DNA of 64,000 nt from Liopterus haemorrhoidalis (lineage: Eukaryota; Arthropoda; Insecta; Coleoptera; Dytiscidae): assembly GCA_963971575.1 (NCBI GenBank), contig OZ020618.1, positions 48,374,509 to 48,438,508 on the forward strand. Reading direction: 5' to 3'. Position numbers and translations under genes: made by a program. Below, one piece after another: positions 51,755 to 61,849 of the stretch (positions are counted from its first letter, which is position 1; every line of letters begins with the position of its first letter). The notes beneath the pieces were generated by a model, which saw only the letters and a list, made by a program, of their open reading frames with translations, was not told the origin of the DNA and did not search any database.

Positions 51755-52745
51755 TCTCTAAAAAGAGCATAGGCTGTCAATAAAATTTCTCCATCTAACT
51801 CGTCTATCTTCTATATGCTTCAAGTCGGTGATGTTGTTATACAGTCTTTTGTCTTGGTTTTGAGAGCTCCATGCATTTCTAGCAGGGTTGAGCGACGCCA
51901 GGTGTTCTTGGGTCGCCCTCTACGCCTATTGCCCTGAGGGTTGTATGCTAGTGCATACCGACACACTTCGCTGGGAGTCCTTCGAAGAGCGTTGCCCTAA
52001 CCAACCATACATTCTTTATTTTATTTGCAAATTAATGTCCATTTGACCAGTTATTTCCCCCAATTCTACGTTTGATATTTTACGTGGCCAATAAATACGA
52101 AGGATTCTTCGAATACATTGATTTACAAATACTCGCACTCTTCTCTTGATAGTTTCTGTTACGAACCAAATCTTGCAGCCCTGTAGAACTGACGTCACGC
52201 ATGCCCTGAATATGGTAGTTTTCGTGGAAGTACTGAAGATCGCAGAATTCCATACACGGCTAAATTGGATGAAGGCGCCTCTCGCTTTGCGTATTCTGCT
52301 TTCCACATCTATTACCTTGCCAGCGTCCACAGATACAACACTCCCCAAGTACTGGAAATCATCCACACGCTCGATTTGATGGTTACCGAACAGTAGAGGT
52401 CTATCGGTTTCTGCATTTATCCGCATTTCTTTCGTCTTGGAGCTATTAATTTTTAATCCAACTTTTGCAGATTCAATCGTGAGGTCATTCAGTTTTCACT
52501 GCATGTCCCCATGCTTATGCGACAACTCACATTTATGGTCTGCAAAATCCAGTGACTCCAGTCTGACTGTTGGTGTTAGCGGATTCCAAATGATTCCTCT
52601 GGGTTTGTCGGCTGTTGATCGTCTAGCCACGGTGTCTAAAACTATCAAAAAAAAAAGAAGCGGTGACATCACACATCGTTCCTTCGATGATACGTACATA
52701 TTTTTTGTCCGCATAAACCTACATATCACTCGGACCTTTCAGTAG
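51755..52745 (-). pseudogene. Non-LTR retrotransposon, RT palm to C-terminus (RTE-like wording)
   Basis: Minus strand: RCVMSPLLFFLIVLDTVARR, PRGIIWNPL, LDFADHKCELSHKHGDMQ (FADD changed to FADH). Then INAETDRPLLFGNHQIERVD, DFQYLGSVVSVDAGKVIDVE, RKARGAFIQFSRVWNS, CKIWFVTETIKRRV, FVNQCIRRILRIYWPRKISN. After a stop at 52016 a shifted frame gives RTPSEVCRYALAYNPQGNRR, RGRPKNTWRRSTLLEM and, in another frame, RRVRWRNFI. This is the contiguous second half of a LINE polymerase. The catalytic change plus stops make it inactive. Confidence 0.88.
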
Positions 52746-53174
52746 AAATGTGTAGAGGTTCCCGTAATAAGTAAATTGTGACGGGTAAACAAGACCATAA
52801 CAAGACGGATGGTTTGTCTAAATCAGGCATGTGCAACCTACTTGTGTCATTTTGTCCAGCCCGTGATAACAAATCCAAAATCTCATTGAATCTGGCCCGC
52901 AAGTATATCTTTGTTTTCAGAGATCAAATGCGGTTAAACGGTTAAACGGTTAAACGGTTATGCGATGTAGAACAAGCGCCGCTTTCTCTGCAAATGTTCA
53001 CCTGAGCTACAGGAGAACTCAGATTAGAAATGAAAAATTAAGGACATTTCACTAGTTACGTTTTATAAAAAATATTTCCTAGTTGACAAATTTCCGAAAC
53101 TCACAACTTCAAGCTCAGAAGAGCAACGCTCTTTGGAAGCAAAATGTGAGCAGTTATTTTCTAGGATGAAGGAT
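52746..53174. other. Unassigned; hAT-like end and 8-bp tandem
   Basis: CAGGCATGTGCAACCTAC at 52826, with CTGGCCCGCAAG about 70 bp later, resembles a hAT left end. At 52932-52960 GGTTAAAC is repeated about 3.5 times. No right end identified. Confidence 0.4.
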
Positions 53175-53518
53175 TTTATCTTTAATATATGCATGCGATT
53201 CGGAGGGTCCCAAAGGGCTCAAACGGTCATGTGATCTTGTAATAAAAAAATATGATTTTCCGCGTTTTCATACATCATGCCTATAATTAAAAGACTTTAA
53301 ATTTGTTATAACTTTCTTTTGACAAAAGGGCAAGCAATATTAAATCAGAGAAAAACACAAAAATTTTGTGCAAGTGGAAATGCAATTTTCCCTATGACCG
53401 GAAAGCGTGCAGAGGTTTAGTACCATCCCTTTTTTGTTGTCACAGGGTAAATATTCTCTCCTCCAAAATGCATGCAGTATGAAATCGGAGACCAAACATG
53501 TCATGAGCTCCCGGTCTA
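53175..53518. mobile_element. Truncated copy of the fold-back element
   Basis: From ATATATGCATGCGATTCGGA through AAAGGGCTCAAACGGTCATG, AAAGAAAGTTATAACAAATT (complement) to TGTCATGAGCTCCCGG it matches 31393-31733 with few changes: the centre plus the right arm. The left arm is absent, so it cannot fold back. Confidence 0.92.
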
Positions 53519-54643
53519 TAAATAAAGCTTTTGTGTAATTAAGACAATATTGACAGATTATAGTTGGTAAAAGTTTAATTTAATGTAATTGTTAATTATA
53601 TTGTGAATAAAGGTTTGAAATTATTTCTTCTCTATGTTTTTTTAACAAAAATTCGACTGCTTCCAAACTTTTGAGCGGTAGTGTACCTCCGAAATGAATA
53701 TCGTTCATATTAACTTTCTAACCTAGATGTATGAAATCTAATACCCCAGTTACAAATAACTATTTTCTATTCTTTTCTCTAACTTTTCATATCACCGCAA
53801 AATATACTATCTAATTTACTTATTTGCATACAATATTTAAATTAAGTACACAATTCGTATTCCGCATCTTCCGTTCTATAAAATTACACATTATAATAAA
53901 CTAAAAACTACTCAAACTTTTCCCAGTTTATCTAACAACATAAAAACTATTTGTATTAACAATTTAGTCCTGAATATTTAATCCTAACTAAAACTAGTTT
54001 AACCAGTACTGAATATTTAAAAATCCTCCATCATATTAGGGTGAATAGACATATTTACAAACAGACGTTAGGAGCAGTACACAAGTTTCGGATGTAAAAC
54101 CACGGCTGCCTGAATGCATTTGCTAGTGATTTAATTAAAATAGGGCGAGACATTCCTAAACTCACATCCGTTCTAAGTGGATTACGCCGAGCCTGGTGTT
54201 TCATGCTTAGAACGAGAAAGACATGACGGAACAACACTACAACGTTCAGCACTAGTTGGAACCGAAATGGAAAAGGAGTACTGAGGATGTAAGTTTAAAG
54301 TCCATTAGTTATTACATTAAATTGTTTGTTGTATGACCAAAATACAAAGTGTTTGAATTTGCTTTGGTCTATTTTGTTTTTTAATTCTACCTCTGTCCCA
54401 AAATATGTAGTTTTCACGTTCGCAAGTTTTTTTTCTGCTTGTTATTTTTTGTTTGAACTACTGAACACTTTGCACAATTGAATAATGTTTATCAACACAT
54501 TAGAATGTAGTTCAATACTTATGTTGACAAACACGCAACACTCTGCACATTCTTTAATTCCCAAAACTGTACGTCAGCAACTTTGACCTACACGGCTTAA
54601 AGGCCGCTCAAGGAATTGGGATATTAGAACACAATTATACCAT
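53519..54643. other. AT-rich; Tc1-like terminus at 53650-53685
   Basis: ATTCGACTGCTTCCAAACTT, TTGAGCGGTAGTGTA is the right inverted end typical of Tc1-like elements, ending at a TA (53684-53685). No left end or transposase was found. The remaining kilobase is AT-rich with no gene; the minus frame 54055-54252 has no motif. Confidence 0.45.
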
Positions 54644-55630
54644 AATTGAAGACCCTGGGATAAGAAGGATTTAAGCCACAAAACTAAGTTTTTGAGTTAT
54701 TTCATTTAGAATATTTTAGAAGAATCTATAAATCGTATGCACGTTATTACACAATTTTCAATATACGCAACATCTTTAACAAATTCAAAAATATGTACTA
54801 GAATGGAATTAGTGTAAATAATGTTTACATGTTAATAATAATAAGTATTTTTGTTTAAAAAAATGAGGCATGTACCCTTTTTATATTAAAATATATCATA
54901 CTTTTTATGGCTTATATTCTTTTTATGCAAACAATAATAATTAATTATTTAATTTCAAAACAATATTAATGTTACAATCAATAACAAGAAACCTGTCCAT
55001 CTAAAAAAATCTGTATTGTTCAAAATTAAATATTCAACTGACGGATGAATGTTTTGTTATAATCTAATAATAACAGGTGCCATATTAAATTGAGCTACTC
55101 TGGTTCTTCATTTTCCGGAAAACAATCATTAATTTCGTCAACTTCATTATTAAAGCCGCTTAAACTGGTATAGAAGCCATGATGTATTGGCGGTATATAT
55201 GGTAAAAGTTTCTTTGTCTTTTTCTTTGAAATTAACTCTAATAGGGCCATCGTACTTTGGTTTCAATTATTTTAAATTATAACATATTGATCGACCCCTT
55301 TTCGCTATTTTACACATATTTTAAAAACACAGTATTTGGATAATTGGTATCAAATTTAAAACAACGGACATTGCAAATGTTTAAAGGCTCTTTGTCTATG
55401 AATAAGAATGCATCTTGAAAACACTGTGGCTTATGACATTATTCTGCAAATTTCAACGAAAAATATCTGAATGGCAAAAACAATATTTCGATTTATTTCT
55501 GCCATCTGTTATTGAAATGTTAAATTATATTTTTGTGTAGGAAATATCATTTTTACGATCATAATCCAATAAACAACTTAAAATTATACAAAGTGTGGCT
55601 TGTAGCCTTCTTATCCCAGGGTCTTCAATT
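54644..55630. mobile_element. Unclassified TIR DNA transposon (987 bp)
   Basis: Perfect 25-bp inverted ends, AATTGAAGACCCTGGGATAA followed by GAAGG, lie at 54644 and (complement) at 55630. After a short divergence both arms share AAGCCACA. The interior is AT-rich and includes a small minus-strand coding remnant (55095-55250). I found no matching flanking duplication. The terminus does not correspond to one I can assign confidently to a superfamily. Confidence 0.85.
55095..55250 (-). pseudogene. Transposase-like C-terminal remnant inside the TIR element
   Basis: A 51-codon frame, MALLELISKKKTKKLLPYIP followed by PIHHGFYTSLSG and an acidic tail ending NDCFPENEEPE. The K-x-K-x-L-x-x-x-IP-x-x-hh-x-F-Y pattern with an acidic end recalls the last residues of several cut-and-paste transposases. 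No DDE motif is left. The position near the middle of the element and the base composition suggest an internally deleted copy. Confidence 0.45.
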
Positions 55631-55825
55631 GTGACATTATGAAGCAATTAGAGCCAAACTGGGTGCCGAAGAAAACATAATCGAGAACAGTATGGTAAAA
55701 TCTTGCCAGGAATTTAAGGCCCTTGCAAAGAAAACAACCAGTTGGCGATGCTTCGTAGAGGCTCTTTGCTGCAGGCCCCATAGTAACTCTAGGAAATTAT
55801 GTATAACTGGTATTACTTTTCTACA
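55631..55825. other. Short unassigned spacer
   Basis: Slightly GC-richer (GCAAAGAAAACAACCAGTTG, GAGGCTCTTTGCTGCAGGCC). No product recognised. Confidence 0.35.
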
Positions 55826-56702
55826 GAGATTGGTTGTTCATGAACGAACCGGCTCACTGAGCTGACTCAGTACACTGACTGAAGTGACACGGTTCACCAA
55901 ATTGAAATGAGCCGGCTCACGGCTCACTGTATAGTTTCAAGTTTCAAGAATACGATTGGTAGGTCGATTGTGAGCAGTGACCGGAGTGATCCGGATCTGG
56001 ATCGATATCATGTTGAACTTCGCGAGAACTCGGCTTCTAATGTACTATCATAAATTGTATTATTTATTGTCATCAATTTGTAGGGCAGTTTATTTGAAAC
56101 TAATAGGCTTAGTCTGTATTTTCTTACAACCATACTATATAAAAATATTAAAAATATTGCCCAAATCCCAGATGTCCGATTTATAAGGGCAATAAACATC
56201 GCCATAAACTTAACACATCTGGTTTAAAATACAGTAGCTACATAAAGTGAATTGTTTGTTTCAAAAATGTTAGATAAGAACCGGGGCTAAGCGACGTTCT
56301 ACCTACGAGTGAACGACCGACAACTGACCGGGTCTAAGCGACGTTCTACCTACAAGCGAACGACCGACAACTGATCGGGTCTAAGGAAGAGCCGGCTCTA
56401 AGCGACGTCTACCTACGAGCGAACGACCGACAACTGACCGGGTCTAAGCAAGAGCCGGCGCTATGCGACGTTTTACCTACGAACGAACGACTGACCGACC
56501 TGTGTCTCGGGATCATGTTTACAGTTCATATATTGCAAGAACCGGCTCTAAGCGACGTTCTACCTACGAACTAACGACCGACTTGTGTCTCGAAAACATG
56601 TTTACTTAACCGGATCACTGAGCGGGATCAATGAACCGGCTCAACAAACTGAACGACCTCCACTGATCCGGTTCCGCAAACTGAGCCGAAATTCCCATCT
56701 CT
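55826..56702. mobile_element. Element with GAGAT-type ends and internal tandem array
   Basis: The left side begins CAGAGATTGGTTGTTCATGA and the right side ends AAATTCCCATCTCTA. The subterminal regions carry inverted ACCGGCTCACTGAG-type phrases (left at about 55849-55865; right as complement, CTGAGCCG, plus CCGGCTCA variants). The interior 56290-56620 is a tandem array. A hAT affiliation is plausible from the TAGAGATGGGAA end, but no TSD is visible. Confidence 0.6.
56285..56615 (+). repeat. Tandem array, five units at variable spacing
   Basis: GCGACGTTCTACCTACGAG then CGAACGACCGACAACTGACC recurs with GCGACG at 56291, 56339, 56402, 56465 and 56552, i.e. spacings of 48, 63, 63 and 87 bp. The 63-bp form contains an extra GAAGAGCCGGCTCTA. 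Confidence 0.93.
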
Positions 56703-57654
56703 AACCACGACCGGTATTAGGGTTTCTTGGTTGTACCTATTTAAACCTTAAAATGATTTAATTAATAATAAATTATTTATTTTGTTTTTGAACCAGTAAA
56801 TTAACGTACGAACCGCCACTGTCTTTATGGTAGGAAGGAGAAAAACAGTTGAAACGACAGCAGTGTACTGTCGTACGCTATATGACTCTCCAGGCGATGG
56901 TGCGCTCCGTAAAAGGTACTTTTCTTAGGGCACACTGCCGGATACAGCGCCATCATTTCAGAGGATCATGATTCTATTATATGAAACCTACAAGTTTTCT
57001 TTTTGCAAATTATTTTTACAGCTGAGAGGATTAGGTACTTTAATATAATTTGATGTCAAATGGAATGATTTGGTTCGAGCTCGCATCTCGTTTATGGTTA
57101 CTGAAATGTAGATTGACTAAGTTAGGTACTCATTGAGAACTTACTGTAAACTTACTGGATTACTAAAATGAATCGAGGTATTTACCAGAATTAACAGTTA
57201 TACGTGCTTTTATTTAATTTTCTTAATTTAATATGAATTATTTTATTGCATATTTTGCTTTCTTTACAACACTGTTCAAGTCAAATAGAGATGTAATAAT
57301 CATTTTTAATATTTCTAACTACTTTTGTATTTACATAAATTATCAGTTTATGCGTTCAATAGATTACATATTAAATAACGCGTTAGCGAATTATATATTA
57401 AACAAGTGTCCTATAAGTGTATATGCTTTTTGATTCAATTGATCTTGTTGCCGTAGGTTTATCAATTTCCAAAAGGAACTCAATTACAGAATTAAAGATT
57501 TCAGTGAAACGGTGCAAACAATTACCTTTCGACATCCAACGAACTTCTGTATGAAGAAGTAAATTATTATAAAGTTCATCATTACTTTCGCATATTTTTT
57601 TTTAGGTTTAGAAACCGTTGCTGGCTCTGGCCCAACTCTGGCTGCGCACTAGTT
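56703..57654. other. Unassigned
   Basis: AT-rich. GAACCGCCACTG at about 56810-56822 resembles the hAT right end noted at 41139. Frame 57233-57433 is hydrophobic with no motif. Confidence 0.4.
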
Positions 57655-57747
57655 TAATAATAGACCCCTGTAATACTATAGACCCTTTTTAAACTTCCAT
57701 AGACCCCCAAGGGGTCCAAATGGACCCCGTTGGGAATCCCTGCATTA
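57655..57747 (+). mobile_element. hAT-like right end
   Basis: TAGACCCCCAAGGGGTCCAA, TGGACCCCGTTGGGAATCCC and TG is the usual right end of CAGGGATTCCCAAC-type hAT elements, with GGGGTCC repetition inside. The left end was not found. Confidence 0.5.
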
Positions 57748-59399
57748 GATCTTTATATTTTCATAAACGAATATACATGGGCATTCATTAAAAATAAATA
57801 ATTTCGATCCCATGATTGAAATTCTTCTCTCATAGCCTCGTTTTTATCAGTTTGTGCGTAATTTGTCGTTTTACGTAATTATAAATCCATATAAAGTAAT
57901 ATGAATAAAAATACGTAATTTCCTACACCACATGCTTTTTATATCTTTGAAAGAACCGAGTCATATAAGTCCTCTGTAACTAACGCAGTATTGAGCAATT
58001 ACTTTGTAAATTTTGCCATTTGCATTTCATGGACTACTGATCAAACGACAAGTAAAAACAGGGATCTTTGATTTTTTAATAAAGAGAGGATATTGAAAAT
58101 GTATAATACAAAATATGTTTCATCTTTGTAAATAATACGTCACAAAGGTTTGAAATTCATGCTTGAAATGGTGTAATTATGATTATCGATTCAGAAACTT
58201 GACACGGACGTGTACGATGAATTAACAATCTGAGATCTTGCAGAGGGTCTGGATTGTCTGAGTAGAACAATCGTGTGTTGGATACGGGCAGCAAGGACGT
58301 CAAGATCTGTTGTCTGAAATCTGACATCTGTTAACAATGAAGTTGTAGTGTATACAAAGCTGGTGGACCAGTCATTCACACACTTTCGCATATTCATACT
58401 TGGATAAGGAGTACCATTACCTCGCAACTAAAGCTTGCTTTCCCCTAGAACAAAGACGCCACTTGTCTCCTACTAGCAACGACCGGGGATCTGCATTAAC
58501 AGTCCCAGTTAATTTGAACCGGAACATGTTGTCGAATGCTGGAGCACTTCGTCATGTCGCTTGACTATATATAACCCCTTGCGCGCTATTTCGTGCTAAA
58601 TGCTTTCCCTACACACACGGCATTTTACATTCACTCTAGTTACTTATAATTATGTTCTGTAAATTAAAACTTTGTATCGTTTCGGTCGCTAGAAATTTAA
58701 TTACAATTCAGCGACGTTCGGTTGTGAAATTTTGTTATGGAATGAACGTCGCTTTTAACGCTGGACTCCAGAAAGCGGACTTGTCATTCATTGTTAGCTA
58801 TGCAAATTTGGGTCTTAAGTTTTCAACGGACATTTAAGCATATTTGTGCGAAAACACAAAGCCATTAGTTAGACGGAGAGAAATATAACAGTATTTTTCA
58901 AATAATTAAAACGCTGCAAATCTAAAAGTCGAAATTTTTATTTCAGAAATGGCTGACCGTAGTCAAACTACACTCCTCAAAATGGTCTAGGGGTAGGGAT
59001 GGATATCAAAAGGTCTTTGATGAGGTTAGAAAAGGAATGTTTATTATTTTATAAAGATTTTAATAATGGTGTGTAGGCGTGGTCACCGCGTGTGTTTCTG
59101 TTGCATATGTCCGAGCTTTCGTAGGATCTCCTTCTGATAGAGCTAAGCCCAAATGCTGCAGGTGTTTTGCACACGATTATGAGCTACGCGATTTGGGTTC
59201 AGTTCTAATGAAAGGCGGTCTTGTGAAAGTTTTCACACAGGCGTCCCTGTTTACATGCTATTGGCGGAGTTCACACATTGAAAGTAATTTTAAGGCATAA
59301 TTTTGACTATAATCGAATCAATATACTTCAAATACCTAATATCAAAGACAATTCTCATAGAAATGTGAGTTTTGACAGATTGGCTCTAAGAAATGTTAA
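57748..59399. other. Unassigned 1.6 kb; possible promoter-like TATA at 58567
   Basis: CTATATATAACCCC at 58567 lies about 85 bp upstream of a 61-codon plus frame (58652-58837) with no recognised motif. Another frame (59079-59300) is Cys-containing but unrecognised. The AT content is slightly lower at 58420-58620. I cannot support a gene here. Confidence 0.35.
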
Positions 59400-60005
59400 C
59401 TTCGTTGAATAAACTATCCTCTTAGCAAAGTTAGTTATCGAAGAAGAAACAAAAAAATTCTACCTTCCAGATGCTATAACCATTTACACAGCCGAAAATT
59501 TACTCTTCTGTGGGGTGTCGGGTACATTAGCAGTTATAACACACAGAGCAACTTTAAAGTGCATATCGATTCACTAAACATAATAAAATATTTACAGAAA
59601 ATGTACTCTAAAAACCCACCTATAGAAGGAATTCAACAAAAAATCTACTACCAATGGAACATGTAACGCCTCACTATGGATACCACACGTGCATAACAGG
59701 CAATTTAAAAGCTGTCATCGTAGCCAAAGAATTGACTAAGATCACGGAGCAGATAGATATGCATATACCAACTAGATATTTTAATATTCGTAACTACCAA
59801 CAACAAACTACGAACAGTTAAGGACGATATACAAAACTGGAACTCAGGCACCAACAGACGAGAACAAGTAATGATGACAAGACTCAAAATCGGACACACC
59901 AGACACACACACGAACATCTCATGGCAAGACTAGACAACAAACTATGTGAGGTATGTAACGAACAACTCACCGTTAACCACATACTAACTAACCAGTTAC
60001 TAATT
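59400..60005 (+). pseudogene. LINE 3' part: RNase H remnant and zinc region
   Basis: Broken frames read AITIYTAENLLFCGV, then KYLQKMYSKNPPIEGIQQKI (RNase H-type linker). In other frames they give LRTVKDDIQNWNSGTNRREQ, VMMTRLKIGHTRHTHEHLM and KLCEVCNEQLTVNHIL. The R.RiGHTr.TH.....C..C...lTv.HiL block is the standard C-terminus of RNase H-bearing arthropod LINEs. A different subfamily from 15.0-15.8 kb. Many stops. Confidence 0.78.
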
Positions 60006-60165
60006 AACTGGGGGGGGGGCATAGGGGGCATTTACTCCCCCAGGATAGTTTAAATCCTGGTTAGTTTACCTTATATAAAATATAATTTAGGTTGTTAGAA
60101 GTTTTCTTCACCGGAGGAAAATTTATAAATTTACCAGACTTTTATTATTTAATATACTACGAAAG
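60006..60165. other. G-rich junk with AATCCTGG motif
   Basis: A run of 9 G at about 60010, then a CCCCCAGGATAGTTTAAATC-CTGG phrase. A related C-run plus AAATCCTGGCTACGTCCCTG lies at 61363-61400, on the other side of the hAT element. Confidence 0.4.
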
Positions 60166-61302
60166 ACCTAGAACAAGGGTCGGCAACCTGCGGCTCCTGA
60201 GCCTCATGCGGCTTTTTTAGAAAAATTTGTGTCTCTTTGAAAATTGGCTGGTTTTTATTTTAATATAATCTATTTTTTAATTTTCAACTTTCTGCCTGTA
60301 CTATACAGGTTTTGTATTTTTCAGAATGTTTTACGGTGCAATTCACGCCCGGTAATTCCCCAAGTTACTGCATATTCCCTTTTAGAAGAAGTTATTTATT
60401 TCGAAAAAAAGTTATCTGTATTTGTGAATGATTTACGTGCAAAAATATTTTTACATTTTATTAATTTACAAAAATATGTTATTAATGCAATTTTTTTTTG
60501 CACAAACTATGGTTAACCTGAAATAAGCTTTTCGAGATAGATTTAAAGAGTTTAGAAAATACAAAGCTACACTAGATTTTTTGACAAAACCAATTGAAGT
60601 AGATATGTAGTAATGACATTAATCACCTTCAATTAGTGGATTTGAAATCCAAAGGTTTATGGAATTATATATTCTTAAAACTTAATTCTGAACTGGAAAA
60701 TTTAGAAAGAAAAAGTGAATTTTATCTTCCCAGCATAAGTGAACCGAAATTCGCAATCTTCAAAATGTAGATAAAGTTCTTTTCGAAGCTTGGAACCGTC
60801 TTCCAGAATCGTTCAATCATTTAAAAAAGTATGCTTTTGGGCTACTGACAATTTTCGGATCCACATATTACTGTAAGCAAATCTTTTCACATATGAAATT
60901 AATAAAGAGTCAGTTAAGAAGTAATCTTACTGACCTGAAACTAGAGTGCTGCCTTAAGTTAAAGATTACTGAATATTCACCAAATATTGAAGTCTTATCG
61001 AACAATATACAGGAGCAATCGTCCCATTAAAAAAATTATTATATTATAATATACAGGCAACTACAATAGGTATCACAAACTATATGTATAAGTAAATAGA
61101 AATTTATTGTAATACTTGATTATTTTAAAACAATTTTTACGTTTTTTTCTTAAATATAGCATATATTTTTTAGCGGCTCTTCCATGTTATTGTGTTTTTT
61201 TTTTTTCAATATAGATTTGGCTCTTTGTCAGGTTGCAGACCCAGGGGTCTGCAACCTAAAAATAACAGCGTTCTAGGTCAGGACCTAGAACGCTGTTATT
61301 TT
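60166..61302 (+). mobile_element. hAT transposon with fold-back scar at its right end
   Basis: The left terminus CAAGGGTCGGCAACCTGCGG begins at 60174, preceded by ACCTAGAA (60166-60173). The right terminus GGTTGCAGACCC is at 61231-61242, immediately followed by its own inverse GGGGTCTGCAACC. A 21-bp perfect palindrome arm pair follows (61259-61279 and 61282-61302). ACCTAGAA recurs at 61283-61290 and inverted at 61271-61278, so it is very likely the TSD. The element carries a decayed transposase (60360-61030). Confidence 0.85.
60360..61030 (+). pseudogene. hAT transposase C-terminal half
   Basis: Frames read VIYFEKKLSVFVNDLRAKIF, LHFINLQKYV, then RDRFKEFRKYKATLDFLTKP. A clean 82-codon stretch (60782-61030) follows: FEAWNRLPESFNHLKKYAFG, IFGSTYYCKQIFSHMKLIKS, QLRSNLTDLKLECCLKLKIT and a stop. 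The last block is the hAT C-terminal dimerisation region (..fGSty.CE..FS.mk.ik...R..Ltd..L...lrl). In the family F-S-x-M-K is kept, as here. Wording is that of the group annotated in animals as ZBED/GTF2IRD2-like. The BED finger and the first catalytic residues are missing. Confidence 0.85.
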
Positions 61303-61440
61303 CTACCCAAGCCATGTAATTAAGGTCGTACCGACCAATTTAGAATATTTTGTTATTTTTGCCCCCCCCCCCCCAAGCTGAAATCCTGGCTACGTCCCTG
61401 TTGGGATTTGTCAGGTCTTGAAAAACGTCATAAAATAACA
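61303..61440. repeat. C-run repeat end and R2-type LINE 3' scrap
   Basis: A run of 14 C, then AAGCTGAAATCCTGGCTACG and TCCCTG, an end I know from unclassified invertebrate repeats. Then GGGATTTGTCAGGTCTTGAA and AAACGTCA, matching the first ~28 bp of the minus-strand R2-type LINE 3' end (47813). Confidence 0.5.
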
Positions 61441-61849
61441 GAATGGAAATAAATAGATTTATTCAAAATTAATTTTCGTTATTCTCTATTTCTGATTATG
61501 AAAATACAGGAAAATGCATCTCTTGCTTTAATTTAAACTGTTATTTATGTGTTAAATATTTATATTGAAAGACTATTGGCTATGTGGTTACCATTTCAAT
61601 ATAAAACATTGTCTATAAAATTAGATTTTGTTATGATTATATATATTATTTAGTGGAAGGTCACATTCTTTGCTACTGCACACTGCACAGTGTTAAATCG
61701 ACGTGGACGCATTAGGAGATTTAAGAACAGCTACAATTATTTCCCTGGATTTTACCATCTGACTTGGAAAGTATTGTTTGTTTGGATTTTTTGGAAATGT
61801 CGTTTAAAATATGTTGTGTGAAAAGAAGAATGTTATTAGAGTTGGAGTT
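61441..61849. other. AT-rich unassigned
   Basis: No feature recognised. Confidence 0.4.

Noticed and set aside
51550..51780. 76-codon minus frame that looks like a conserved exon (SPDDGQGFMMVIEG)
   Set aside because: It overlaps in another frame the C-terminus of the LINE at 51.8-52.7 kb (RRVRWRNFI) and continues into its 3' flank; no splice sites convincingly bound it.
52932..52960. Telomere-like repeat (GGTTAAAC units)
   Set aside because: Only about 3.5 units of an 8-mer; the arthropod telomere repeat is TTAGG. Probably slippage.
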